Shown here in pieces: positions 24,976-34,305 of a DNA stretch of 64,000 nucleotides. Origin of the DNA: Sphingobacterium nematocida (lineage in GTDB: Bacteria > Bacteroidota > Bacteroidia > Sphingobacteriales > Sphingobacteriaceae); NCBI RefSeq assembly GCF_900168125.1, contig NZ_FUZF01000004.1, forward strand, positions 124,001 to 188,000. Reading direction: 5' to 3'. Made by a program: the position numbers and the translations under genes. A model generated the notes under the pieces. It searched no databases and was not told where the DNA came from. It saw only the letters and a program-made list of their open reading frames with translations. Within the stretch, counting starts at the first letter, position 1; each line of letters begins with the position of its first letter.

Positions 24976-25707
24976 TTAAATTTCCTGAAATCCATTTTTT
25001 ATAGACATTTCGTCAATGAACAAAAAGGAGTAGTGTCTAGGAAGAAACCATGCTACCGTGCTCCCTATTTGTTGGAAGTCTTGTTCATTGGCAAACTGAG
25101 CCGGTGTAAAGTTGAAAACTAAATCTTGTTTGACCTGTGATTCATCTTCGAAATTACGGGCGATCAACATTGTTTTCGGTATATTAATTCCTGCGTGTTT
25201 TAGAAATTCGCGGAGTTGTTTCCGGATGTATTTTGGTAGTATAGCATCCGAAGGCTGACCTATTAATACTTTTTCGTCGTTGCCAATTACTACATTTTCT
25301 CTGTGATTGGAGAAAATACTGTCATCACTATAGAAGCTGTCATTTAACTCAAAATTGGCAATATCTCCATAAGTAAATATCCAATCAGGCTGTTCATTTT
25401 GTGCGTTGATTACAATACCGAAACCCTGTAATAAAAGTGTTGGAAGTTGCTTGCTGATTACAAAAGCATGAAAATGCTCATTTGATGTAACAGTCTCTAG
25501 CTGAACATAAGGGAAACCATCGCTCGCGATAATTACTTCAGGATTACCTAGTTTAAGGTTGGCATCAGCAATATTCTCGAGAAAAGTTGCTATCCATTTT
25601 TGATCGCGCTCAACAATCGGAGTTTGAATCAAAGTATTTATTATTACCGTCTTTTCTAAGTCCCCTAAGCCTATTTCGGTATTGTCTGCACTATTTTTCA
25701 AATTCAT
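24976..25707 (-). CDS. Conserved hypothetical cytosolic protein
   Basis: A 243-residue acidic protein without signal peptide or membrane helix. I recognise no domain; features are the start NTEIGLGDLEKTVIINTLIQTP, a segment LPTLLLQGFGIVINAQNEQPDWIFTYGDIANFEL, and the end STVAWFLPRHYSFLFIDE. It is the first gene of a three-gene operon with DUF1080 and NUDIX. The alternation of strands and Trp/Phe spacing suggests an alpha/beta fold; no function is offered. Confidence 0.7.
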   Translation of the reverse strand: MNLKNSADNTEIGLGDLEKTVIINTLIQTPIVERDQKWIATFLENIADANLKLGNPEVIIASDGFPYVQLETVTSNEHFHAFVISKQLPTLLLQGFGIVINAQNEQPDWIFTYGDIANFELNDSFYSDDSIFSNHRENVVIGNDEKVLIGQPSDAILPKYIRKQLREFLKHAGINIPKTMLIARNFEDESQVKQDLVFNFTPAQFANEQDFQQIGSTVAWFLPRHYSFLFIDEMSIKNGFQEI

Positions 25708-26010
25708 TAATGTGTTATTATTACGTTAAGTTGCGTTTAAAAGTACATAATAATACTGTATATTCTAAAGCCTGTTTAAAATTTACTTAATATTATAGGT
25801 TTAGATATCGGGTTCTATAACTGGTATTTTGAGGGAGTAGAGAGGAATCTGAGCTATGGTTAAAAAGGAAGTCTTTGTAGTACTTAAAATGGCTCAGAAG
25901 TTAAGATTGGAGATGTAGATCTAAATAGCTAATGAAAGTGATTAATATTACTAATACTTATATTGTAAGAACTAAATTTGCTACTTTTGCTAAAACAGAA
26001 CATTAAATTA
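25708..26010 (+). promoter_or_regulatory. Divergent intergenic region with candidate promoter of the E1 gene
   Basis: TACTTTTG at 25982-25989 fits the -7 consensus, 21 bp before the ATG at 26011; TTG at 25963-25965 is 16 bp upstream, somewhat short for a -33. A second -7-like box, TAAATTTG, lies at 25973-25980. The remainder shows nothing recognisable. Confidence 0.4.
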
Positions 26011-28428
26011 ATGATAGATACTGATTTAAAAGTTTCCGTAGATTTATCTACTTCTAAATTAAGTTTTGATGATTTTCGTCAAATCATTAAGGCGGATTAT
26101 GAATTTGCCGTACAGAGTAGGGTAGTGAGTCTATTGGGACGTAAGGAGGTACTGACAGGTAAAGCTAAATTTGGTATTTTTGGAGATGGAAAGGAGCTCG
26201 CCCAAATTGCGTTGGCGAAGGTTTTTGAGATTGGAGATTGGCGCTCCGGTTATTATAGGGATCAGACATTTGCTTTTGTATCAGGTATAACGACCATTTA
26301 TCATTTTTTCTCCCAACTATATGCGCATCCAGATCTTGAGGCTGACACTTCGTCCGGGGGCAGACAGATGGTTGCCCATTTTTCGACGAATTTATTGGAT
26401 GAGAACGGGAACTGGAAGGATCAAACATTGACAAAAAACTCCTTTTCCGATATCTCGACCACAGGGGGGCAAATGGCACGATCAATGGGGCTGGGGCTTG
26501 CATCAAAATTATACCGTAATAATAAAGATCTCTCTTATTTGAAGTACTTTTCGAATAATGGGAATGAAGTTGTATTCTGTAACATCGGTAATGCTGCTAC
26601 TTCTGAAGGAGTATTCTGGGAAGTAATTAATGCTGCTGGCGTGCATCAAATACCAGCAGTCATATCTATTTGGGACGATGGTTATGGTATATCTGTGCCA
26701 AATTCAATCCAGACAACTAAGGGGGATATTTCGGAAGTACTGAAAGGGTTTCAGCGGGATGAAAATGGCGAGGGATTTGAGATTTTTAAAGTAAACGGTT
26801 GGGATTATCCTGGGCTGTGTGAAACCTATGAAAAGGCGGCCAAGATAGCTCGTGAAGAGCATAGACCCTGTATTGTACATGTTACAGAATTAACCCAGCC
26901 GCAGGGACACTCCTCGTCAGGATCGCATGAACGTTATAAAACGAAGGCACGTTTAGTTTGGGAAGTTGATTATGATTGTAATGTCAAAATGCGCCAATGG
27001 ATATTAGATGCAGGGATAGCCACGGATGAAGAACTGATAGAAATAGAGGAAAAGGCAAAAGGATTTGTAAGAGAGGAGCAGCGTAGGGCTTGGTCTGATT
27101 ATAGAAAGATGCTTCAGGCTGAGTTGGAGGAGGCGGTTTCATTACTTTCAGAGATTAAAGACGAAGTGGTTGAATTGCCGTTGAAGACCTTGATTAGTTC
27201 GTCTGAGGCGTCGTTAAAGGAAATATATTCTACGGTAAGGCAGGTGTTGAGAGAGCTTCGTTTTAAAGACTCTCCACAAAGGGAAGCATTGTTGTTGTGG
27301 TATCAAGATAAGCAGATCTTAAATGAAGATCGATATAATAGTACATTGTATGTGGAGTCGGATACAAGTCCATTTAACGTTGCTGTAGTCGATGCTGAAT
27401 ACGATCAAGATTCAACTGTCGTAGATGGGCGAGAGGTGCTGAATGCTTGTTTTGAAGCTAATTTTAGTAGAGACGAACGAATATTAGCTTTTGGTGAGGA
27501 TGTTGGTAAGATTGGGGATGTGAATCAGGGATTCGCTGGTTTGCAGGAGAAGTTTGGTGAAATGCGCGTCTTTGATACAGGAATTAGAGAATCTACTATT
27601 ATCGGGAAGGGGATAGGTCTGGCTGTGCGTGGACTGCGTCCCATCGCAGAGATACAGTATTTAGATTACTTATTGTACGCGATACCTGTGCTAAGTGACG
27701 ATTTAGCCTCTTTGGGATATCGTACTAAAGGTCAACAGAAAGCACCACTTATTATACGTACACGAGGACATCGTCTAGAAGGGGTTTGGCATTCAGGATC
27801 ACCCATGACGGTTTTATTAGGAGCTTTGCGTGGAATTCATATCTGTGTGCCACGGAATATGACGCAGGCGGCGGGGATGTATAATACATTATTGAAATCG
27901 GATGATCCGGCTTTAGTTATAGAATGTCTTAATGGTTATCGCCTGAAGGAGAAGATGCCAAATAATGTAGGTGAATTTACGGTACCTTTAGGAATTGCTG
28001 AATTATTGCGGTCTGGTACCGACGTGACGGTTGTATCGTATGGATCAACCCTTAGATTAGTGCAAGAAGCTGCTTTAGAATTGGATAAAATCGGAATTTC
28101 TATTGAGATCATTGATGCGCAGTGTCTTCAACCATTTGACAAAGAACATATCTGTGCAACTTCTTTAAAAAAGACTAATCGTCTTCTTGTGGTGGATGAG
28201 GATGTGCCTGGTGGTGCCAGTGCTTTTATATTGCAGCAGATTCTAGAAGAACAAGGTGGATATTACCATTTGGAAAGCAAACCTTTAACTTTAAGCGCGA
28301 AAGCTCATAGACCTCCATATGGTTCTGATGGTGATTACTTTACAAAACCATCCGTGGATGATATCATAGAGTCGGTATATAAGATTATGAATGATGTAAA
28401 TCCCCAACAATTTCCATCATTGTTTTAA
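26011..28428 (+). CDS. Fused alpha-beta E1 component of a 2-oxoacid (probably branched-chain) dehydrogenase
   Basis: An 805-residue thiamine-diphosphate enzyme joining both E1 subunits, which decarboxylate a 2-oxoacid and pass the acyl group to E2 lipoate. The alpha part (1-about 400) has the ThDP motif region FCNIGNAATSEGVFWEVINAAGV...WDDGYGISV; the beta part (about 470-805) opens with EVLNACFEANFSRDERILAFGEDVG and ends with the transketolase C-terminal domain (TVVSYGSTLRLVQEA). Such fusions are common in Bacteroidota and annotated as 2-oxoisovalerate dehydrogenase. The ATG at 26011 is chosen over a TTG at 25978 because the candidate -7 box lies between. E2 and E3 are not adjacent. Confidence 0.9.
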   Translation: MIDTDLKVSVDLSTSKLSFDDFRQIIKADYEFAVQSRVVSLLGRKEVLTGKAKFGIFGDGKELAQIALAKVFEIGDWRSGYYRDQTFAFVSGITTIYHFFSQLYAHPDLEADTSSGGRQMVAHFSTNLLDENGNWKDQTLTKNSFSDISTTGGQMARSMGLGLASKLYRNNKDLSYLKYFSNNGNEVVFCNIGNAATSEGVFWEVINAAGVHQIPAVISIWDDGYGISVPNSIQTTKGDISEVLKGFQRDENGEGFEIFKVNGWDYPGLCETYEKAAKIAREEHRPCIVHVTELTQPQGHSSSGSHERYKTKARLVWEVDYDCNVKMRQWILDAGIATDEELIEIEEKAKGFVREEQRRAWSDYRKMLQAELEEAVSLLSEIKDEVVELPLKTLISSSEASLKEIYSTVRQVLRELRFKDSPQREALLLWYQDKQILNEDRYNSTLYVESDTSPFNVAVVDAEYDQDSTVVDGREVLNACFEANFSRDERILAFGEDVGKIGDVNQGFAGLQEKFGEMRVFDTGIRESTIIGKGIGLAVRGLRPIAEIQYLDYLLYAIPVLSDDLASLGYRTKGQQKAPLIIRTRGHRLEGVWHSGSPMTVLLGALRGIHICVPRNMTQAAGMYNTLLKSDDPALVIECLNGYRLKEKMPNNVGEFTVPLGIAELLRSGTDVTVVSYGSTLRLVQEAALELDKIGISIEIIDAQCLQPFDKEHICATSLKKTNRLLVVDEDVPGGASAFILQQILEEQGGYYHLESKPLTLSAKAHRPPYGSDGDYFTKPSVDDIIESVYKIMNDVNPQQFPSLF

Positions 28429-28432
28429 AAAT

Positions 28433-28483
28433 ATCTACTTTCCATAGCTTTGTTATTTAGTAACTTAGCTATGGAAAGTAGAT
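28433..28483. terminator. Long hairpin between convergent E1 and ROK genes
   Basis: A 17-bp perfect stem (28433-28449 with 28467-28483) with a smaller GTTA/TAAC pairing in the loop. There is no T run, but the site between convergent stops supports a bidirectional terminator. Confidence 0.65.
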
Positions 28484-28487
28484 GTCA

Positions 28488-29345
28488 TTATTCAAATAGG
28501 GAAGCTGCCCCTATTAATGCTGCTTTCTCTTCGTATTCTCCGATGCGGATATTGAAATCAACAAATGAATTATCTTTATTGATGATCCCCCAAGCTTTGG
28601 CAATATTTCCGCCGATAACATAATTATTGCAATGATGTCTACCGGAAAAGAAAGTTAAAAATTGATGCAAGTTGGTACGATATTCTATCATTAGAGACTG
28701 AAAGAAATCTGTTTGATTGTGCTTCTGTATGATTTCTTTGAAACCAGGCTCTCGTAGGCCGGATAGTTCCTCAAAGCGTTTGGTGAACCAGCGAGTCACT
28801 AGGTATTCTTCAAAGATACTATCCTTATAAGGAGTATTCCATAAATTGGCATCGTAAGCTTTAGCTCCTTGTTGCCAAATGGCACTCCCCAGTCCAGTAC
28901 CTAATGTAATTCCTAAGATGCAGTTTTCCTGATGGCGACCAGTAGCGAAAATTTCTCCCTGTAAAAACGCGGCAGCATCATTGATGTAGCGTATTTCGAG
29001 TGAAGGAGACTCCAATTCCTCACGCAAAGCGGAAGTAATATCAAGCTTGTAAAGGCTGTCATATTTGTTTTGTCCTTTCATTAACGAAATACCCTCTTCA
29101 TAATCGAAAGGACCAGGCATAGCGATACCGATTTGATTTATAGGCTTATTGAAGTGCGAGATAGACTCTTTGATTGCACTTGTCCAGCTTTGAAAAATCG
29201 ATTTAGCATTTTCGGAAGAATTAACTTCTGTACGGGTGATAGTCTCGGAAAGAATTGACCATGTACCACAAGCGACAATAGCGGAGGTAATGTGTGTACC
29301 TCCGATATCGCAAGCTAATATATATGTAGACTTACTTTGTGACAT
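28488..29345 (-). CDS. ROK family sugar kinase-like protein
   Basis: A 285-residue ASKHA-fold protein. The phosphate-1 loop is [14 protein letters not shown] near residue 12; the catalytic region is [12 protein letters not shown]; the adenosine-side loop is [13 protein letters not shown]. The cysteine-rich zinc motif of classical ROK kinases is not evident. It probably phosphorylates a hexose or amino sugar. Its start overlaps the end of aroC by 14 bases, so it ends the aromatic operon, with no obvious metabolic link. Confidence 0.85.
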   Translation of the reverse strand: MSQSKSTYILACDIGGTHITSAIVACGTWSILSETITRTEVNSSENAKSIFQSWTSAIKESISHFNKPINQIGIAMPGPFDYEEGISLMKGQNKYDSLYKLDITSALREELESPSLEIRYINDAAAFLQGEIFATGRHQENCILGITLGTGLGSAIWQQGAKAYDANLWNTPYKDSIFEEYLVTRWFTKRFEELSGLREPGFKEIIQKHNQTDFFQSLMIEYRTNLHQFLTFFSGRHHCNNYVIGGNIAKAWGIINKDNSFVDFNIRIGEYEEKAALIGAASLFE

Positions 29346-30429
29346 TTAAGTATGCGTTGTATTTTAATAGGTGATCAGCAATGACAAGAGCGGCCATGGC
29401 TTCGACGATAATAACAGCTCGAGGCACAACGCAGGGGTCATGCCTTCCTTTGCCTGATATCACGGTTTCTTCGCCTGCCTCATTTAATGTAGGCTGGTCA
29501 CGCATGATTGTTGCAACGGGTTTGAATGCAACTTTGAAAGTGACATCCATACCATTGGATATCCCGCCCTGTATGCCTCCTGAGTAGTTTGTGCGTGTTA
29601 TGGTTTTATCAGCTTCTTTGACAAATATATCGTTGTGTTCAGAACCTTTTAATCTAGAACCGTCAAAGCCAGATCCATATTCAAAACCGTGTACAGCATT
29701 AATACCCATCATTGCTTTGGCTAAATCGGCGTGTAGTTTGTCAAATACTGGTTCGCCTAATCCTACAGGTAAATTATGGATAATCGTCGATATACGTCCG
29801 CCAACCGTATCACCTGCTTTACGAATGCCATCAATATACTCTATCATCTCGTTGGCGGTGGCTGGGTCAGCGCAGCGGACAATATTGGACTCACGTAGTT
29901 CTAGTAGATTGTTTAGGTCTGAATTGTCTAGATTTGGAGATTCGATCGAGCCGACTCCTGACACGTGTGCGAATATGGTTATGCCCTGCTGTTTTAAGAA
30001 CAATTTAGCTATAGCACCAGCTGCTACGCGCGCTGCCGTCTCTCTCGCTGAGGAACGGCCTCCGCCTCGGTAGTCGCGTATTCCATATTTCATCTGATAG
30101 GTATAGTCTGCATGCGAAGGACGAAACTTATCACTGATATGAGAATAATCTTTGGAGCGCTGATCTTCGTTTGGTATAACGATAGCTATTGGCGTGCCTG
30201 TAGATTTACCTTCAAATATACCAGATAGAATCTGTGCAGTATCACTCTCTTTACGTTGTGTGGTAATCTTAGATTGACCAGGGCGTCTCTTATCCAACTC
30301 AGACTGAATAAATGCTTCGTCAATTACTATGTTTGAAGGACAACCGTCCAATATAACACCTATCGCAGCGCCGTGGGATTCGCCGAAAGTAGTTATTCTG
30401 AATAGATCTCCAAATGAATTTCCCGCCAT
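29332..30429 (-). CDS. aroC: Chorismate synthase
   Basis: A 365-residue FMN-dependent enzyme that eliminates phosphate from EPSP to give chorismate, the last common step of the shikimate pathway. Canonical signatures are visible: [23 protein letters not shown] at the start, [21 protein letters not shown] in the middle, and [21 protein letters not shown] followed by [12 protein letters not shown]. Length is typical. It follows aroA by 78 bases with a hairpin in between and overlaps the ROK gene. Confidence 0.98.
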   Translation of the reverse strand: MAGNSFGDLFRITTFGESHGAAIGVILDGCPSNIVIDEAFIQSELDKRRPGQSKITTQRKESDTAQILSGIFEGKSTGTPIAIVIPNEDQRSKDYSHISDKFRPSHADYTYQMKYGIRDYRGGGRSSARETAARVAAGAIAKLFLKQQGITIFAHVSGVGSIESPNLDNSDLNNLLELRESNIVRCADPATANEMIEYIDGIRKAGDTVGGRISTIIHNLPVGLGEPVFDKLHADLAKAMMGINAVHGFEYGSGFDGSRLKGSEHNDIFVKEADKTITRTNYSGGIQGGISNGMDVTFKVAFKPVATIMRDQPTLNEAGEETVISGKGRHDPCVVPRAVIIVEAMAALVIADHLLKYNAYLNVTK

Positions 30430-30458
30430 AATTTAATTAATTGAGGTAAATATATTAA

Positions 30459-30492
30459 ATCGTCTATACTTTAGCGAAAAAATATAGACGAT
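30459..30492 (-). terminator. Intra-operon hairpin between aroA and aroC
   Basis: A 10-bp stem (30459-30468 with 30483-30492; arm ATCGTCTATA) followed on the minus strand by TTTAATATATTT. It may cause partial termination or RNA processing inside the operon. Confidence 0.45.
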
Positions 30493-30507
30493 ATATCTGA
30501 TAATTAT

Positions 30508-31755
30508 TTAGGATATGAAGAATCCTTGATTTCGAAGGTCTTCCCAAAATGTAGGATAAGACTTTTCGACTACTTGAGGTTCTTCAATGATGATGTTTTT
30601 AAAAAACAATGCTAGAGGAGCAAATGCCATAGCCATGCGATGATCTTCGTAGGTTTTTATGGTAATAGTGCCAGGGTCTGCTACCTTTTGCGTGTCTAGG
30701 TGGTAGTTAATCCCATCTTCCTCCAATCGGGCACCATATTTGGAGATTTCTTGTTGCAAGGCGGCGATACGGTCTGTCTCCTTAATCCTTAGGGTCTCTA
30801 ATCCCGTGAATGAAATGTTTTGCTTTAGTGCTGAAGCGACAACAACGACAGTCTGAGCTAAGTCTGGACATGATTTGAAGTCAAATATTGTCTTGTTAGA
30901 TACGGCGTCTGTTTTTTCAAGATAGATACCATCGGCTTCAAATGTGGTCTTAACTCCGAAATGTGTCATGATATCTGCTATGGCTATATCTCCTTGCAAA
31001 CTGTTCTTTTTGAGTCCTGGCAATCGAATTGAACCATTTTTGGATAAAGCGATGATAGCATACCAATATGAAGCTGCACTCCAGTCGGGTTCGATATATA
31101 AGATACTTTCTTGTGCTTGCTGTGCTCGTATCTGAATACTGTTCTCAACCCACAGATGTTTGATACCAACTTCGCTCAGCATATTTAATGTCATAGTCAC
31201 ATAAGGTAAGGATGTAAGCTCGCCTTCAATCTCTAGAGTAAGCCCTTTTTCTAACGCCGAGGCTATCAAAAGAAGTGATGATATATATTGACTACTTACA
31301 TCTCCTTCTATCTTTACAGATTCTTGGGTTTGAATCAATGGACCACGGATTCGTAATGGGGGATAGCCCTCATGTTGATCGTATTGAATGTCTGTCCCTA
31401 TGCTATTCAATGCGCTAACAAGAATACCTATAGGGCGTTGTTGCATTCTTGAAGTTCCTGTCAATATAAACTCGCTTTGGAGTAGGTTGAGATAAGACGT
31501 TAAAAATCGCATAGCCGTACCTGCTGGACCAATATTTATAGTTTTAACGCTATTTTGGGCCTTATGCGCAGTTTTTAAAGCCTTAGTTAGTAATAATGTG
31601 TCGTCGGCACTGGAAAGATTTTGTATAGTAACTTTTCCTTGGCTAATGGCTTGGATAATAAGCGCGCGATTGCTCTCCGATTTTGAACCGGTGAGCTGTA
31701 CCACGCCACTTATTTCCTTTGTTGGATGCGAGAGCTTAATGCTTGCTTGCTCCAT
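30508..31755 (-). CDS. aroA: 3-phosphoshikimate 1-carboxyvinyltransferase (EPSP synthase)
   Basis: A 415-residue enzyme joining PEP to shikimate-3-phosphate. Visible motifs: GSKSESNRALI near residue 23 (substrate-binding Lys-Ser), the GPAGTAMRFLTSYL loop, GTSRMQQRPIGILVSAL, the WSAASYWY segment replacing the more usual DxSSA, LRIKETDRI and YEDHRMAMAFAPLAL near the C-terminus. It is translationally coupled to the upstream DAHP synthase-chorismate mutase gene (overlapping TAATG). Confidence 0.96.
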   Translation of the reverse strand: MEQASIKLSHPTKEISGVVQLTGSKSESNRALIIQAISQGKVTIQNLSSADDTLLLTKALKTAHKAQNSVKTINIGPAGTAMRFLTSYLNLLQSEFILTGTSRMQQRPIGILVSALNSIGTDIQYDQHEGYPPLRIRGPLIQTQESVKIEGDVSSQYISSLLLIASALEKGLTLEIEGELTSLPYVTMTLNMLSEVGIKHLWVENSIQIRAQQAQESILYIEPDWSAASYWYAIIALSKNGSIRLPGLKKNSLQGDIAIADIMTHFGVKTTFEADGIYLEKTDAVSNKTIFDFKSCPDLAQTVVVVASALKQNISFTGLETLRIKETDRIAALQQEISKYGARLEEDGINYHLDTQKVADPGTITIKTYEDHRMAMAFAPLALFFKNIIIEEPQVVEKSYPTFWEDLRNQGFFIS

Positions 31756-32861
31756 TATGCCTCCGCATTTACTTTTGTGTTCATGATCTCATTCTGCTTA
31801 CGAATAGATTCATTGTGCAATAGTTCTAAGTATTTGACGGTGAAATCTTCGCTAAGGTTCAAAGCTTTTGCTAACTGTACTCGTTTTTGGACGATTTCAT
31901 CCCAACGTGAAACTTGTAAGATCGTAACGTGATTGTCGCGTTTGTATTCACCTATCTTTTCAGCTATCTTCATACGATCACCAATTTGTTTGATTATCTG
32001 ATCGTCCAATTTGTCTATTTGCTGACGTAACTCGGCTAGTTTATCGTCAAATGCAGGATTGTTAGATGCAGCATGGCGAATTGAAAGATTGTCCAATAAA
32101 TCTGAAAGTGCCGATGGTGTTACTTGTTGTTTGGCATCGGTCCAGGCCACAGAAGGATCGATATGTGACTCGATGATAAGTCCCTGCATATCCATATCCA
32201 TTGCTTTTTGAGTAATGTATGGGATTAATTCTCTATTGCCACAGATATGACTTGGGTCATTTATAATAGGTAATTCAGGAGCAATTGTTTTCAACTGAAT
32301 TGCAATATCCCACATCGGTTCATTACGGAATGCTGTCTTTTCGAATGATGAAAAACCTCTATGGATAGCTCCTAGTTTTTTAATACCAGCACCATTGATA
32401 CGCTCTAATGCACCAATCCATAAGGAAAGATCAGGGTTGACTGGATTTTTAACTAAAACAGGAATGTCTACCCCCTTTAATGCGTCCGCAATCTCTTGAA
32501 CTGTGAATGGATTTGCAGTTGAACGCGCACCTACCCATAGCACATCAACCCCTGCTGCCAATGCTTCTTCAACGTGTTTTGCCGTAGCAACCTCTGTTGC
32601 TGTAAGTAAGCCAGTTTCTTCTTTTGCTCTTTTTAACCATTGTAAACCGATACTACCAATTCCCTCGAATTCCCCTGGACGGGTGCGGGGTTTCCAGATA
32701 CCTGCACGAAGGATATTTACCTTTCCTGTATTTGCTAAAAGGTGAGCCGTAGAAACAAGTTGTTCTTCAGTTTCGGCACTGCATGGTCCAGCTATTATTA
32801 AGGGTTTGTCCCCGATGTTGATCCAAGATTGTAAAGGAAGGATGTCTAATGAATGTTTCAT
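31755..32861 (-). CDS. Bifunctional 3-deoxy-7-phosphoheptulonate synthase / chorismate mutase
   Basis: A 368-residue fusion. Residues 1-about 260 are a type Ibeta-like (KdsA-related) DAHP synthase: PLIIAGPCSAETEEQL, RAGIWKPRTRPGEFEGIG, DPSHICGNRELI. Residues about 275-355 are an AroQ chorismate mutase (LAELRQQIDKLDDQIIKQIGDRMKIAEKIGEYKR). The fusion supplies entry to the shikimate pathway and the branch towards prephenate; in such enzymes the mutase domain also serves as the sensor for feedback inhibition. It is the second gene of the attenuated operon. Confidence 0.96.
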   Translation of the reverse strand: MKHSLDILPLQSWINIGDKPLIIAGPCSAETEEQLVSTAHLLANTGKVNILRAGIWKPRTRPGEFEGIGSIGLQWLKRAKEETGLLTATEVATAKHVEEALAAGVDVLWVGARSTANPFTVQEIADALKGVDIPVLVKNPVNPDLSLWIGALERINGAGIKKLGAIHRGFSSFEKTAFRNEPMWDIAIQLKTIAPELPIINDPSHICGNRELIPYITQKAMDMDMQGLIIESHIDPSVAWTDAKQQVTPSALSDLLDNLSIRHAASNNPAFDDKLAELRQQIDKLDDQIIKQIGDRMKIAEKIGEYKRDNHVTILQVSRWDEIVQKRVQLAKALNLSEDFTVKYLELLHNESIRKQNEIMNTKVNAEA

Positions 32862-32906
32862 TTTATTTTCAATTTTTTAATTTTATTGTTTACTGTGTTG
32901 TTCTTG

Positions 32907-33731
32907 TTATATTTTTTCGTTTTTGATATACTCACCCATAATACTGAAATTGACAGTGTGCTTAAGTACCTTGCGGATAGCTGCATCGTAATCAGCCTGC
33001 TTTTTCCATTCGACGTCGACATAAAAATCGTATTCATTGCGACGGCCAACGACAGGCATCGATTGTATCTTGCTTAGATTCACATTTTGTTCGGCAAAAC
33101 ATTGTAATACTGATGCCAATGCACCTACTGCATTACCTGTTTGGAAAGAGAGAGAGGCTTTGTTAGCACCTTTTTGTTCGACTACCTCGTTACTCAAAAT
33201 CAAGAAGCGTGTTGCGTTTTTCTTGTTTGTCTCTATGCGCTTTTCAAGAATATTAAGGCCGTATATTTTTGCTGCAAATTCGCCTGCGATCGCAGCGGTG
33301 TTGGTGAGCTGTTCTTCTTTTATTTTTTTTGCACAACCAGCGGTGTCCAATCCCTCTTTGATAATCCAGTCTGGATGGTCAGAAAGAAATTCGTCACATT
33401 GCCTAATTGCGATAGGATGGGATTCTACGTATTGTAAGTCACTCAGTTTCACGCCAGGAAGTGCTAGTAGGTTTTGCTGTATATTAAGATGTACCTCGCC
33501 TACAATGTGGAACCTATAATCTCTTAATAAATTGTAATTAGGTAAAATACTTCCAGCAATAGAGTTCTCAATAGCCATAACTACATTGTCGGCTTTTCCT
33601 TGCTTGAGCATTTCACAAGTTTGTTTGAATGAGCTACATTCTAACGTTTCGATATCCTGTCCGAAGTATTTAAATGCAGCCTCTTCATGAAAAGAAGCTT
33701 TTACGCCCTGAATTGCAATTTTTGTTTTCAT
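32907..33731 (-). CDS. pheA: Prephenate dehydratase
   Basis: A 274-residue enzyme turning prephenate into phenylpyruvate, the committed step to phenylalanine. The catalytic domain opens with KIAIQGVKASFHEEAAFKYF and has the AIENSIAGSILPNYNLL and ESHPIAIRQCDEFL motifs, with the catalytic Thr in KKNATRFLIL. Residues about 195-270 are an ACT domain (ASLSFQTGNAVGALASVLQCFAEQNVNLSKIQSMPVVGRRNEYDFYVDVEW), which binds phenylalanine for allosteric inhibition. It is the first gene of the operon and sits 16 bases after the attenuator terminator. Confidence 0.97.
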   Translation of the reverse strand: MKTKIAIQGVKASFHEEAAFKYFGQDIETLECSSFKQTCEMLKQGKADNVVMAIENSIAGSILPNYNLLRDYRFHIVGEVHLNIQQNLLALPGVKLSDLQYVESHPIAIRQCDEFLSDHPDWIIKEGLDTAGCAKKIKEEQLTNTAAIAGEFAAKIYGLNILEKRIETNKKNATRFLILSNEVVEQKGANKASLSFQTGNAVGALASVLQCFAEQNVNLSKIQSMPVVGRRNEYDFYVDVEWKKQADYDAAIRKVLKHTVNFSIMGEYIKNEKI

Positions 33732-33746
33732 ATTTAATACTTAAAT

Positions 33747-33780
33747 AAAAAAGGTCCCGGATTCAATCCGGGACCTTTTT
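33747..33780 (-). terminator. Attenuator terminator in the pheA leader
   Basis: On the minus strand a 15-bp stem with core GGTCCCGGAT/ATCCGGGACC, loop TGA, followed by six T, placed between the leader peptide stop and the pheA start. Being in the 5' leader, it would block the operon. Its left arm segment TCCCGG can instead pair with CCGGGG (33817-33822) beside the leader stop codon, giving an antiterminator. Confidence 0.92.
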
Positions 33781-33812
33781 ATATTTTATTCATGTTATGA
33801 ACTCTATACATA

Positions 33813-33878
33813 CTAGCCCCGGCTCTTATCGCTAAAATAAAAGAAGTAAAAATAGTTGTATGTAGTTGCTGTATGCAT
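33813..33878 (-). CDS. pheL: Phe/Tyr-rich leader peptide controlling the pheA operon
   Basis: A 21-codon frame on the minus strand starts with ATG at 33878 and ends with TAG at 33813. Residues 7-15 read YNYFYFFYF: four Tyr and four Phe among nine residues. It begins about 13-20 nt after the predicted transcription start. Codons TAC, TAT, TTT and TTC all occur. With Phe- or Tyr-tRNA short, a ribosome would stall over this run and leave CCGGGG (33817-33822) free to pair with the terminator arm; a ribosome reaching the stop would cover that segment and let the terminator form. The symbol follows function, by analogy with enteric pheL; the peptide itself is not homologous. Confidence 0.88.
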   Translation of the reverse strand: MHTATTYNYFYFFYFSDKSRG

Positions 33879-33897
33879 TGTCTCTGTTTTGATAGTC

Positions 33898-33929
33898 CAA
33901 AGGTATGTGATAGAAAATTTATATCCAAA
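33898..33929 (-). promoter_or_regulatory. Consensus promoter of the pheA operon
   Basis: On the minus strand TTTG (33926-33929), a 20-bp spacer and TACCTTTG (33898-33905), a full Bacteroidota consensus. The leader peptide ATG follows 20 bases after the -7 box, so the 5' untranslated stretch is very short. Confidence 0.85.
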
Positions 33930-34305
33930 TTTTTTTAATTTTTAATTTTTTTAAACACTAAAAATACCTTCTTTTTTAGTGTGTTTTTTGTGTATAATAA
34001 TGTCTTTTTTTTGTTCTTTATGACGATGGTTGAAAATGCTTAAATCATTGTTTATTTGTTTTTTAAATGAGTTTGTTTATCTATCTGGTGATTTTGGTAC
34101 GTTTTTTTTGTTGTTTTTTAATCGCTTTTTTAGTTATAAACGTGTTTGTTTTTTGTTTTAATTTTATCATTTTTTTTATTGTTTTTTTTGGTGTATTTTA
34201 TCTTGTTTTTTAGCCCCAAATAAAATTGGATTAATATTATACTGCGCTGTCAAGCTATAATTCCTCGCTTTTTAGTAGTATTGTAGTCTATTAGTCGTAT
34301 CGAAT
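33930..34305. other. T-tract-rich divergent intergenic region
   Basis: From about 33960 to 34215 the plus strand is dominated by runs of 5-9 T separated by short G/T words, with very little C. It is upstream of both the pheA promoter (where it reads as A tracts) and the EamA gene. No gene, hairpin or promoter is recognised in it; bent DNA or an UP-element-like role is possible. Confidence 0.5.

Noticed and set aside
25857..25919. A 20-codon frame upstream of the fused E1 gene as possible leader peptide
   Set aside because: It shows no run of regulatory codons and no terminator/antiterminator pair follows.
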